Part shown: positions 1 to 7,250 of the stretch, one piece after another
Layout of the letters: the number at the start of each line of letters is the position of its first letter
Position numbering within the stretch: position 1 is the stretch's first letter
Program-made: the position numbers and the translations under genes
The notes under the pieces: model-generated
What the model was told of the DNA's origin: nothing
The model's database searches: none
What the model saw: the letters and a program-made list of their open reading frames with translations, nothing else
NCBI GenBank assembly: GCA_964407285.1
Contig: CAYOVG010000072.1
Location: 1-22,428, forward strand
Reading direction: 5' to 3'
DNA length: 22,428 nt
Origin: CAYOVG01 sp964407285
Lineage (GTDB): Bacteria; Desulfobacterota; Syntrophobacteria; Syntrophobacterales; Syntrophobacteraceae

Positions 1-54
1 GATGGTGGGTCAATTTTGCTGAGCAAAGGTGGGTCATTTCATTTTAGCGCTGAA
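1..54. mobile_element. Probable end of an IS21-like insertion sequence (partial)
   Basis: Two copies of GGTGGGTCA lie at 4-12 and 28-36, each followed by a T-rich stretch, and the second runs into TTTTAGCGCTGAA. Spaced repeats of a TGGGTCA motif are, from memory, typical of the multiple terminal repeats of IS21-family elements. Downstream of them an open frame begins abruptly with no start signal of its own. No transposase is in the window, so the family assignment and exact boundary (about 45-55) are inference. Confidence 0.5.
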
Positions 55-379
55 GTTTTACAAAGAACTCTACGACAAAGGGCTTATTCAGCATCATTCA
101 CGTGTGACATGTTTTGTATTGGGTTCTCAGATTGACCCGAACGAAGCTGACGAGAGGACAGAAAAGAAAAAGGCTATTCGAATAGTGCCTCTCAACTACA
201 CCACAGTCTTTGATAGAGCTAGAAGTCGGCTTTTGAGGCTTTATGATCGGGTGAGAAGTGCTCCTTTTCTGGATCATGGAGCTATCGATACGTTTCTCGA
301 CGTCGGCGTTGAAACTGGTGGGATTCAAACAGGCTTTGACATGGTTGCTACGCATATCACGAGTAGACAATCAATCTAG
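55..379 (+). pseudogene. 3' remnant of a gene cut by the IS end; unknown function
   Basis: An open frame of about 108 codons runs from the putative IS end to a stop at 377-379. The formal reading frame opens at a GTG (29) inside the IS repeat, which has no ribosome binding site and is probably not a real start. The residue pattern is protein-like: FYKELYDKGLIQHHSRVTCF, then a basic stretch (residues about 44-50), then IRIVPLNYTTVFDRARSRL. The last motif reminds me of C-terminal parts of large defence-associated ATP-binding or DUF4263-like proteins, which often end with a 'PL.Y..VF.RAR.RL' segment. That likeness is weak and I do not name the gene. It lies convergent to the helicase operon and may be the tail of another defence gene lost to the insertion. 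Confidence 0.45.
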
Positions 380-413
380 CACAGCACTCTACGGCGCACC
401 AAGGCACCAGGAT

Positions 414-457
414 ACAAGAAAGTATACGGAAATACCAATTTCCGTATACTTTCTTGT
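414..457. repeat. Perfect 20-bp inverted repeat with a 4-base loop
   Basis: Arm ACAAGAAAGTATACGGAAAT at 414-433, loop ACCA at 434-437, and its exact reverse complement at 438-457. It sits 35 bases after the stop of the truncated gene. There is no T-run on either side, so it is not a textbook intrinsic terminator, though it could stop transcription from either side. It could also be the core of a small mobile repeat. Confidence 0.7.
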
Positions 458-587
458 CAATTCAGTTCAGACCGGCAAAGTTTCCCCTTATCAGCGATGC
501 TGGAAATCACGCCATTTATACGTTTTCTTATATGAAAGCGTATAGCAGCATACGAAGAACGAGGCAGCAGCATTGCGCACCCTTTTC

Positions 588-632
588 AAAGTGTCTGCGT
601 CTCTTCGACAATGAGACACTTTTTGAGTGTCT
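588..632. repeat. Two mutually exclusive hairpins sharing one arm
   Basis: AAAGTGTCT (588-596) pairs with AGACACTTT (614-622). The same AGACACT (614-620) can instead pair with AGTGTCT (626-632) around the loop TTTTG. Such either-or pairing is seen in attenuators, but there is no coding region in cis to which it clearly belongs, so the function is unknown. Confidence 0.4.
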
Positions 633-663
633 TAACCAGTCTTATACCGTAGACGGGTAGAAC

Positions 664-769
664 CTGGACTTCTTCCTATGCGGTTACGGCTGCTGACCGC
701 AGTCGGTTGCGATTCGACTGAGACATCCCGGTAGCGGCTGAAAAACCGTAATCGCACAAAGAAGTCCAG
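664..769 (+). ncRNA. Long multi-segment hairpin, candidate structured RNA
   Basis: Four nested helices can be drawn. CTGGACTTCTT (664-674) pairs with AAGAAGTCCAG (759-769). GCGGTTACGG (680-689) pairs with CCGTAATCGC (746-755), including one G-T pair. GCT-ACCG (692-699, one bulged base) pairs with CGGTAGC (729-735). CAGTCG (700-705) pairs with CGACTG (715-720) around a 9-base loop. The G-T pair is G-U only if the plus strand is transcribed, a slight hint for that strand. It lies just beyond the 3' end of the helicase gene, so it could be a termination structure, a MITE-like hairpin or a small RNA. No known RNA family is recognised. Confidence 0.4.
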
Positions 770-801
770 ATTTGAACCGTTCACAGTATAACCTATGCCG
801 C

Positions 802-3800
802 TCAGTATTCCTGTGGGGCCAATAGCGTCAACTTAAATTTAGGAGGTAGTCGATTAGCCACTCGAATAAGCTTTACCTCGATTCTTCTTCCCCATTGAAG
901 CAATTCCGTGACTTCTTCGGCGTGTTCACTGGGTATGTAACCGATTGTTACATTGCTCTTCGTAACTGCATCTACGGCAACAGCGAAAGGGTCAAACGGA
1001 TTCTCAGGTTCTAAACGAAGGAAATACTTTATGCTTTTCCTTTTTTTTACATCTTCTAATATTTGTGTCCAGCCATAGATGCGCCATCCCTTTAAGTAAA
1101 ATTCAAGGACACCTTCATTTTTTAGAACCACACTTCTTGGTTTCAGGATACGAATTCTTCGCAACAATTCATTCCTGAGAAACTCAGGTTCTTTGGGAAG
1201 CCACTCTTCGAGATCGTGCTTTGATATAGTTGCTAACCAAGTTGGTAAATCTGTGGTACGATCATGTCCAAGAGCATGATATTGATTAGCTATCGAGAGT
1301 ACAGTACTTCTATCAGAAGTGCAGGTCCTGTTAATATATACTGCTTGGTTATTACTCACACCGTACCTGATGTAGAGAGGAAGCATCGTTAAAAATTGTT
1401 TAAGCGAAGAATCCACGTCTGCTTCCTTCACGCATAAAGCTAGAGACCCGAATATCCATGGTAGCCTATATTCAAACATTTGTGATAAATATGCGGCAGC
1501 AATGCTAAATCGTGTATTTTCCACCAGATTGCTATGATTGCTCCATATCTTTTCAGCTACGTTAGCCCAAGATTCACCATGAATCCAAGCCAACATCACT
1601 GAATAGTGATCGATCCTGGGAACATAAGGGCGGGTACCATACGTGACTGGCCTCTGCCGCCAACACTCCTGTAGATCAATTATTCTTTGATACATCTCCT
1701 CTGTGATGATAGATGAAAGTTCTAGTTCTTGGCTTGGATTCTTCTTCCAATTCTCTATGACATCATTCGCAATGTTAATGAGGGTTCGAGAAGAACGAAC
1801 GCTTAAGCTGGATGCAGAAGCTAGGGAGAAGAGACGTCTATCGGCTTTATAAAAATGTCTGCTTACCGCCTGACTGTAAGAATCGATCTTATCACGAACA
1901 GATTCATCAGCTTGATACCATGCAAGAGTTCTATGCATCCACTTAGAAAGGTGACTGTACTCAACCTGACCACCATGTTCGAGGATGGCTAAAGAGATGG
2001 AGTACATACGTTCCAGGATTGTACGCCATTTTCCAAATGTATCAAAATCCGGCTCTTCCTCTCCTTCTAAGGCATAAGTCAATTGAGTCAGGATTTGTAT
2101 TAACTCTGATTGATCCTCGATGAGAGCACTACGAACAGGCTCTGGACTTACATCCGGTTGGGCGTAGCTATCCCACGAGAGCCGGTCATTCCGACGATGC
2201 CAATAGGCGCTATTCCAGATAAGGAAACACCGGCCCTCTGTGTCAACTAGAGCGCGTCCAACGCGGCCAAGAAGATTTACGTAATCCTTCAAGTCAAGAC
2301 GAAACCTGAAGGACTGCCCTGCCCCGCTTCCAAGGCAACCGATTATTAGGTTTTCAATAGGTAGGTTAACACCCTCAAGGATAGCTTGGTTTGCTGCTAG
2401 AATGGGAACTTTTTTGGAGCGAAAAGCCGATTCGATCATCTGTCGCAACCAAATTGGAACATCTCCGTGATCTACCCCCACTCCAATTTTTAATGCTTTT
2501 ACATATGGATGATCTTTTCCATAGACCTCTTCAAACTTACATGAGAGAGATTCCAGCACAGGATCATACTCATCCGCTTCATTAGAAGAGAATCTTTTGA
2601 GGGTGCGGCTCCTTTGGAACGACGCCTTAGCACGGGAGCGTTCTCTTGCCTTGGCCGAATTTACGTTTTCAGGCTTGTCGTCTGGATAGTCGTCGTAAAA
2701 GAGCCGCACCCATCTTTTGATAAAGGAGTTCAGATCTTGCTTCGTATAAAAGAAGAAGAGTGACCTATCTATAGAGTATCTACGATTACCCAATAAGAAT
2801 ATTAGTAAATCCACTGGGACTATTTCTCTTTGATACTGATCCAAATCTACCTTACTTGCGACAACCGTTCTTGAATTACGTTGTATGAGCTTAATATACC
2901 ATTGTTGATTATAGTCGTGCTCTACAGTAAATAAAGCCAGACGGGTAGGACGCCATGAAATTCGATTTAACTCGAAAGTGGGCTTGTCCTGTCCTAGCCA
3001 GGATCTAATCTCTACCCTGTTTGGCAGTACAGCACTCAAAAATAAGAGTCGTAAATCGTCTCTTTCATCTGCGATTATCAGGAGCCAAGCTATTAATGTC
3101 TCCAGCAGCCATCCTCTTCCAGTCTGACCAGAATCGGCTATTTTGTGCATTTCATCGAAAATGACAACTCGTAATGCTCCAAGAATGCCGCTACTACGCC
3201 GCAAAAGGCCATCGAGCTTCTCGGGAGTCAACACAAACACTCTTCCGGAATTTAAGGACTCGATATCATGTGGATCATCCTCAATTCCACCTGGAAGAGA
3301 AGAGACAGTGATTCCTATCCGACGCAACCGTCTACTCAGCCGAGATTGAACTTCAAACACCAATGCTCGTGATGGCACTACCCAAATAGCTTTGCTTTCG
3401 CTGTCGTGGATAAGTTCATGAATGATAGCAATTTCAGCTATAAGTGACTTTCCAGCACTTGTAGGCATGTTAACAAGAGATATTCTCGTGTTATCTGATA
3501 GAATGCCCTTTTGGAATTCAGAACTTTGACTAAATGCCTCTTGATGAGGAAGCCATAGTTCAAAGATTGAATCCATGGTCAGGGCTTCTGCGGCCCATCT
3601 GGGGATTTGCAGTTCACCCAGTTGCTTATGAACGCTTTTGGACAGCATTTCTTCAGCTATTTTTCTCACTGTAAATCCGAGCCATGCCAGCCGGGTATCT
3701 CCCCATTCTCTAGCTACTTTTATTGCCATTCCGAAATGGTGATCATTGTAATCTAAACCCCATGTTAAAGAGTTGGCGACAGAGATACACCCCTCCAGCA

Positions 3801-4365
3801 GTCGTGACCAAAAGGCACCATTCTCGTTCTCAGCCATGATGCGTAACATGTAGCTATCGAAGTACTTACCACTCCATCGAAGGATCTTTTTGAAATCACG
3901 CTGAAGGAAAATGAACAGCAGACACCAAGCTAATCTGATAGAAGGTTCACCATCGATCTTTCCCCCGTGTTTCTTCCTCCAACGTTTAGCAAGAGTTGCA
4001 GATTGGGCCTCTTGCTCTCCACATGAATAAAACAGGATAGCGTTGAGCGAAAAATTTACGATATTATCATATTCAGAGGCAAGTTCCGCTAGATACTCGA
4101 ATATTAGCCCCCCCACGCTCAAAGCTTGGGCACGCAACTTTCGTGGATGAGGGCTGATGGGTGATAGGGCTATTGTCGCTACATGATAGGCAACACGAGC
4201 AAGCTTATCTGTATTGATCTCACCATCCCGGTTACCAAGAGTGAGCTTGTAATACTCAGCTCGTAACCATTCAATGTCCTTTACTAAGTCATCCACTGAT
4301 ACTCTATTTTTGAGTATCTGTGTACAGGTAGCCGTGCTTTGAAGGTCATCTAATAGATATTCCAT
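802..4365 (-). CDS. Ski2-like DExH helicase with C-terminal HIRAN domain (HamB/AbpB-like defence helicase)
   Basis: A superfamily 2 helicase of 1187 residues. Motif I is PTSAGKS (301-307), motif Ia is VPSRAL (330-335), motif II is DEMH (404-407), motif III-like is SAVLPN (444-449), motif V is ANQAILEGVNLP (658-669) and motif VI is LLGRVGRA (698-705). The LEGVNLP and GRVGR forms are those of the Ski2/Hel308 group. Residues 1-290 are mostly helical and unassigned, and about 710-1080 form a large helical region. The last hundred residues (about 1090-1184) match HIRAN, with the hallmark LEPENPFDPFAVAV followed by IGYIP. HIRAN domains of HLTF/Rad5 bind free 3' DNA ends. The start overlaps the nuclease gene by 16 bases, implying co-translation. 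By analogy with Hachiman HamB or AbpB, it probably unwinds or scans phage DNA and controls the nuclease. The helicase call is firm; the defence role is inferred from the partner and island. Confidence 0.85.
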   Translation of the reverse strand: MEYLLDDLQSTATCTQILKNRVSVDDLVKDIEWLRAEYYKLTLGNRDGEINTDKLARVAYHVATIALSPISPHPRKLRAQALSVGGLIFEYLAELASEYDNIVNFSLNAILFYSCGEQEAQSATLAKRWRKKHGGKIDGEPSIRLAWCLLFIFLQRDFKKILRWSGKYFDSYMLRIMAENENGAFWSRLLEGCISVANSLTWGLDYNDHHFGMAIKVAREWGDTRLAWLGFTVRKIAEEMLSKSVHKQLGELQIPRWAAEALTMDSIFELWLPHQEAFSQSSEFQKGILSDNTRISLVNMPTSAGKSLIAEIAIIHELIHDSESKAIWVVPSRALVFEVQSRLSRRLRRIGITVSSLPGGIEDDPHDIESLNSGRVFVLTPEKLDGLLRRSSGILGALRVVIFDEMHKIADSGQTGRGWLLETLIAWLLIIADERDDLRLLFLSAVLPNRVEIRSWLGQDKPTFELNRISWRPTRLALFTVEHDYNQQWYIKLIQRNSRTVVASKVDLDQYQREIVPVDLLIFLLGNRRYSIDRSLFFFYTKQDLNSFIKRWVRLFYDDYPDDKPENVNSAKARERSRAKASFQRSRTLKRFSSNEADEYDPVLESLSCKFEEVYGKDHPYVKALKIGVGVDHGDVPIWLRQMIESAFRSKKVPILAANQAILEGVNLPIENLIIGCLGSGAGQSFRFRLDLKDYVNLLGRVGRALVDTEGRCFLIWNSAYWHRRNDRLSWDSYAQPDVSPEPVRSALIEDQSELIQILTQLTYALEGEEEPDFDTFGKWRTILERMYSISLAILEHGGQVEYSHLSKWMHRTLAWYQADESVRDKIDSYSQAVSRHFYKADRRLFSLASASSLSVRSSRTLINIANDVIENWKKNPSQELELSSIITEEMYQRIIDLQECWRQRPVTYGTRPYVPRIDHYSVMLAWIHGESWANVAEKIWSNHSNLVENTRFSIAAAYLSQMFEYRLPWIFGSLALCVKEADVDSSLKQFLTMLPLYIRYGVSNNQAVYINRTCTSDRSTVLSIANQYHALGHDRTTDLPTWLATISKHDLEEWLPKEPEFLRNELLRRIRILKPRSVVLKNEGVLEFYLKGWRIYGWTQILEDVKKRKSIKYFLRLEPENPFDPFAVAVDAVTKSNVTIGYIPSEHAEEVTELLQWGRRIEVKLIRVANRLPPKFKLTLLAPQEY

Positions 4366-5258
4366 AGCGTGTCGTAAATGTCCGAACGGAACTGCATAAA
4401 GTTTTCGACAGTTATGTTGACAACTTGACAGTTGATATGAGTCGCAAATGTTGATGTGCTAATTTTTCCTGCGAAGCTCTCAACCTCACTTTGATCAAAA
4501 GGAAGCTGGCTACAAACTACTCCTCCTATTCTTTTGCATTCGGCAGGAGTAGCTCCATAAAAATCGTCTGGCATTCCCGAAACAAATGATACTCTCTCTG
4601 GATCTTGTAAGACAGTTTCGTGTTGCGAGAGTTCAAGATAGGATTCCATGAAATTCTGGTATGCTGTATTTCCATACTCGGATAATTGTTTAGCTGCCTT
4701 ATTGAAAGCAGAGTTTATGCGTATCTCAGTTCCTTTGCACTCCCATATGATATAGTAGTATTTATCTGAATTTTCACAGAACTCTAAAAGATCTATTCCA
4801 TTATCTCTTGGATTAGCTTTTGGTCTAATTGGTATAAATACCCGTGCTTTATCTGGCCCAATCGTCCCTAGATATGCCCTGATGCAAAATAGAATAACTT
4901 CAACAAGGTGTCCTTTGAAATCTTTATCAATCCAGGTGGGCTTCTGCTTTACTGGATCGCTGCCCGACTTACAGATTCCTTTAGATAGTGCAGCGCTTAT
5001 GGCTTTCTTCTGAAGCTCTGTTAATGTTATCTTCTTAGCTATTGCCTGCTCCCACGTTGCAAACCATCCATCATTAAGTCGAGAAAATGCTATGACTTGT
5101 GCAATATCTTTGATGACCATGGAATAACCCGATGATCCAGATCTAATGTTGATGTCCAAAACGGTACACTGGTGCGGTCTAGGTATGTCATGCCTTATGG
5201 ATCTGATAGTCCCCCACCTAGTCAGATCCGGCACCTTTGCCACAAAACGCATGTCCAT
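4350..5258 (-). CDS. PD-(D/E)xK-like nuclease, partner of the helicase (HamA-like effector)
   Basis: A 302-residue protein. The middle carries a plausible restriction-endonuclease core: E120 in DFKGHLVE, D156 in RDNGIDLLEF, and E173-x-K175 in YIIWECKGTE after a hydrophobic strand. These have the E, D and ExK order of PD-(D/E)xK nucleases. Residues 1-100 look like a separate domain and 200-302 are unassigned. HamA/AbpA proteins (DUF1837) have a comparable core next to a helicase, but the flanking residues do not match my recollection of DUF1837, so this may be a different family doing the same job. The ATG at 5258 has a GGGGGAG ribosome binding site upstream (about 5266-5272). The 3' end overlaps the helicase start by 16 bases. 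The role is probably cutting DNA when the helicase senses an invader. The nuclease fold is inferred from motif spacing only. Confidence 0.6.
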   Translation of the reverse strand: MDMRFVAKVPDLTRWGTIRSIRHDIPRPHQCTVLDINIRSGSSGYSMVIKDIAQVIAFSRLNDGWFATWEQAIAKKITLTELQKKAISAALSKGICKSGSDPVKQKPTWIDKDFKGHLVEVILFCIRAYLGTIGPDKARVFIPIRPKANPRDNGIDLLEFCENSDKYYYIIWECKGTEIRINSAFNKAAKQLSEYGNTAYQNFMESYLELSQHETVLQDPERVSFVSGMPDDFYGATPAECKRIGGVVCSQLPFDQSEVESFAGKISTSTFATHINCQVVNITVENFMQFRSDIYDTLWNIY

Positions 5259-5276
5259 AAAAGCGCTCCCCCCTCG

Positions 5277-5892
5277 TCATAGAATTACGCTCTGCTTGTC
5301 TTGTAGAATTCCGCCAAGCCTTAATCTACTCCCCCGGCCAGCGAAGAGATCCTCCATATCCATGTTGGGCATCTGGATGGGTTTCAGCTCGGAGAGGATG
5401 AAGGGAGTACTTTTTTGATTCTCCTCGTAATAGTAGCTAAGGGATATTATGCACCAGATCCCGCCGACCAGGAGTTTTTCGTATTGCTTCACTGTGCCGC
5501 TTGGAATCTCGATCCCCTTCACTCCCAAGTTGGAGAGGAAAGCTTCGTAAACACCCCGCCTCTCGTTAAGCTTCACGCTGACTTTATCTATGACTTTGTA
5601 GCTTCCCCGCTCACGGATTTTGGATTTAACCTTCTCCGCTTCGTCGGGCCGGAAGTAATTGCCGGTCAGGATGTTTTTTTACGTTCTCAAGCCCATCTCG
5701 GATGATTTCCTCATCATCGGATGCACAGTACATCCCAAGCAGGTACTCCAGCACGTAGACAGGAACATTCGCCCCTTCTTTGAGGAGCTTGGTGAGTTCC
5801 TTCCTCACCACTTCACCTGCAAAGTGCTGGTTGAGAAGGCTATTGAGTTTCTCCCAAAGTTGAAAAGTCTGCCTCTCCCTTGCATTCGGATG
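5277..5892 (-). pseudogene. brxL: Broken, truncated BREX brxL (Lon-like) gene
   Basis: The translation matches the N-terminal third of the BREX Lon-like protein BrxL as I know it: LNQHFAGEVVRKELTKLL, GANVPVYVLEYLLGMYCASD, then after a frame change NYFRPDEAEKV, KLNERRGVYEAF, VKQYEKLLVGGIWCI and KPIQMPNMDMEDLFAGR. The frame changes at a run of seven A (minus strand, about 5672-5678). Six A would restore GAA-AAC-GTA-AAA-AAC-ATC. No ATG precedes the homology in frame; instead the frame is continuous, through one TGA, with the small gene upstream. Homology stops near 5339 and is followed by about 17 unrelated codons, so the AAA+ and protease parts (most of a roughly 680-residue protein) are absent. 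The end is 18 bases upstream of the intact nuclease gene. BREX activity cannot come from this remnant. Confidence 0.8.
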
Positions 5893-5895
5893 CCG

Positions 5896-6084
5896 TCATC
5901 CTCCACCCATTTCAGGGCAATCTGCTGTCGATAAAACCATATTGACCATATCGTCATGGATGGTAACTCTGGCACAGACAGTTACCCCATCGTTGCGCCT
6001 CAAATTAACCTGCTGGTTAATCCAGCTTTCATCGATTTCCCTGAGGTCACGTTCGCTCGTTCCAATACGGATCTTGACCATCAT
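5896..6084 (-). pseudogene. Small unrecognised gene ending at an in-frame TGA, fused in frame to the brxL remnant
   Basis: Reads about 62 residues, MMVKIRIGTSERDLREIDES and on, with a good GAGGAGG ribosome binding site just before two consecutive ATG codons (6084 and 6081). It ends in CPEMGGG-TGA. After the TGA the same frame continues RHPNARERQTFQLWEKL and merges directly into the BrxL N-terminus. The TGA could be a single-base change of GGA in a glycine run, so the natural protein was probably longer. From memory, related small proteins end with a 'RxPNxxE..I..LW.K' segment, which would make the post-stop part its true C-terminus, but I cannot verify this. The short ORF may still be translated. 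Function unknown. Confidence 0.5.
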
Positions 6085-6112
6085 ACCTCCTCTTTCAGAG
6101 ATCGAGCATTGC

Positions 6113-6194
6113 ACTGGCCGGTTTGGACGAGACACCCAAGCGATTAGCGGCAATATGAGTTGTGCTCAGCAGCAACCATCCGACTGGCCGGTTT
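6113..6194. repeat. Pair of 12-bp direct repeats ACTGGCCGGTTT
   Basis: Identical copies lie at 6113-6124 and 6183-6194, 70 bases apart start to start. Both are in the gap between the regulator stop (6198) and the small gene start (6084). The core TGGCC is near-palindromic. They could be binding sites of the neighbouring HTH protein or traces of a duplication. Confidence 0.5.
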
Positions 6195-6197
6195 TCA

Positions 6198-7250
6198 TTA
6201 CTTGACGATCTTCAGGGAGCCGTTCCGCTCCAGATACAACGATACAAACTCATTCTGATCACACAGTAGCACTTTGCTAAGCTCTTCCACCGTGTAGCCG
6301 AGATCATTCAAGTAGAGATCCACCAATTCGCGCACTAAGGAAGGCTTTTCAACGGGAATATCCAGTTGGGCCGGTTCTCTTAAACGGTATCCCGCTTTGC
6401 TCATCTGCATCCACAAATACGTTTTCTGCCTCTCGGTGATTTTTCCAAGATCAGCGGCTCTCTTAAGGAGAGCGGCCATTGAAACCTTCCAGTACAGTTT
6501 CAAGCTGGCAAGCTTCTCCAGTTTGACGTTGGAGAAAGAAGCTCTTATGTCCTGTGACGGCATCAGAAACTCTGATGCGAACTGGTTTGCTTCCTCCTCC
6601 ATGGCTAATGTCGGAATTCGATGCATTACGAGATGCCCAAGTTCATGCGCCAAGGTAAACCGGAGCCGGTCACCAGTCATGTCCTTATTAACAAAAATGA
6701 TGGGAGGCAGGTGGGAACTGAGGAAGCTAAAACCATCAATCAAGCGAGTACCGAAATTGCAGTGAATAATGATCCCGCCTGCATCTTCGATTGAGCGTGT
6801 CACGTTCTCAACCGGCCCACGCGGTAAGGTCCAATAGTCTCGAACAGCACGGGCAACCTCGTCCGGTTTTCCGTCATATTCATCGATATCGAGGTGGGGG
6901 ATCTTATTTTCCGGCAACTCTGCTGATCGAAGAAGCTTCTGGAGACGGATCATGTGGATATTGGAATCAGCGTTGATCTTGCCTAAGTCTTTCCTTGGAA
7001 GACTCTGGCGTTTTCGATGGCAAAGTGTTCCCGGCGGGTAGATCTGAGCCGGTTCATAGAAAAACGGTTCAGGGTAATTCAGAACCCTGGAAATATCTTG
7101 AATCATTTCCTCAGAAGCGCTGAGCAGTCCATTCTCCACCTTTGAAATCTTTCCCTGAGTCACCCCGACAAGCTTTGCCAATTCTGCTTGGTTGATCCCA
7201 CGGGATTCTCGTGCGAGAATGATCATGTTGGAATTGATTCTATTGCTCAT
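6198..7250 (-). CDS. HTH (XRE) / ImmA-IrrE metallopeptidase regulator
   Basis: A 350-residue protein. Residues about 8-60 form a Cro/C1-type helix-turn-helix (NQAELAKLVGVTQGKISKVE). A zinc metallopeptidase domain of the ImmA/IrrE family follows, with HELGH at 202-206 and the downstream MEEEANQFASEFLMP segment whose acidic residue completes the site. Relatives in phages and ICEs cleave or sense repressors and release expression under DNA damage or infection. The ATG at 7250 is chosen because the HTH begins right after it and the preceding 30 codons of open frame are shadows of the overlapping gene. It overlaps the upstream gene by 11 bases, so the two are co-translated. It is likely the regulator of the defence genes downstream, possibly binding the promoter at 7878-7906 or the 12-bp repeats; this is inference. 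Confidence 0.85.
   Translation of the reverse strand: MSNRINSNMIILARESRGINQAELAKLVGVTQGKISKVENGLLSASEEMIQDISRVLNYPEPFFYEPAQIYPPGTLCHRKRQSLPRKDLGKINADSNIHMIRLQKLLRSAELPENKIPHLDIDEYDGKPDEVARAVRDYWTLPRGPVENVTRSIEDAGGIIIHCNFGTRLIDGFSFLSSHLPPIIFVNKDMTGDRLRFTLAHELGHLVMHRIPTLAMEEEANQFASEFLMPSQDIRASFSNVKLEKLASLKLYWKVSMAALLKRAADLGKITERQKTYLWMQMSKAGYRLREPAQLDIPVEKPSLVRELVDLYLNDLGYTVEELSKVLLCDQNEFVSLYLERNGSLKIVK

Larger units (their letters stand above)
380..801. other. Non-coding interval between the gene remnant and the helicase
   Basis: No credible gene is seen on either strand. The interval holds three separate inverted-repeat structures: a perfect hairpin at 414-457, alternative hairpins built on AGTGTCT/AGACACT at 588-632, and a long multi-segment hairpin at 664-769. 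The last ends about 30 bases from the helicase stop codon. The density of structure suggests either termination signals between convergent transcripts or a structured RNA. Confidence 0.5.

Noticed and set aside
380..801. A CRISPR array or a retron RNA in the repeat-rich stretch
   Set aside because: No regularly spaced direct repeats and spacers are present, and there is no reverse transcriptase or cas gene in the window. The structures are inverted repeats.
5896..5898. Selenocysteine reading of the TGA between the small gene and the brxL remnant
   Set aside because: The TGA sits in a glycine run with no cysteine partner nearby, and the downstream gene is also frameshifted and truncated, so a nonsense mutation is the simpler reading.
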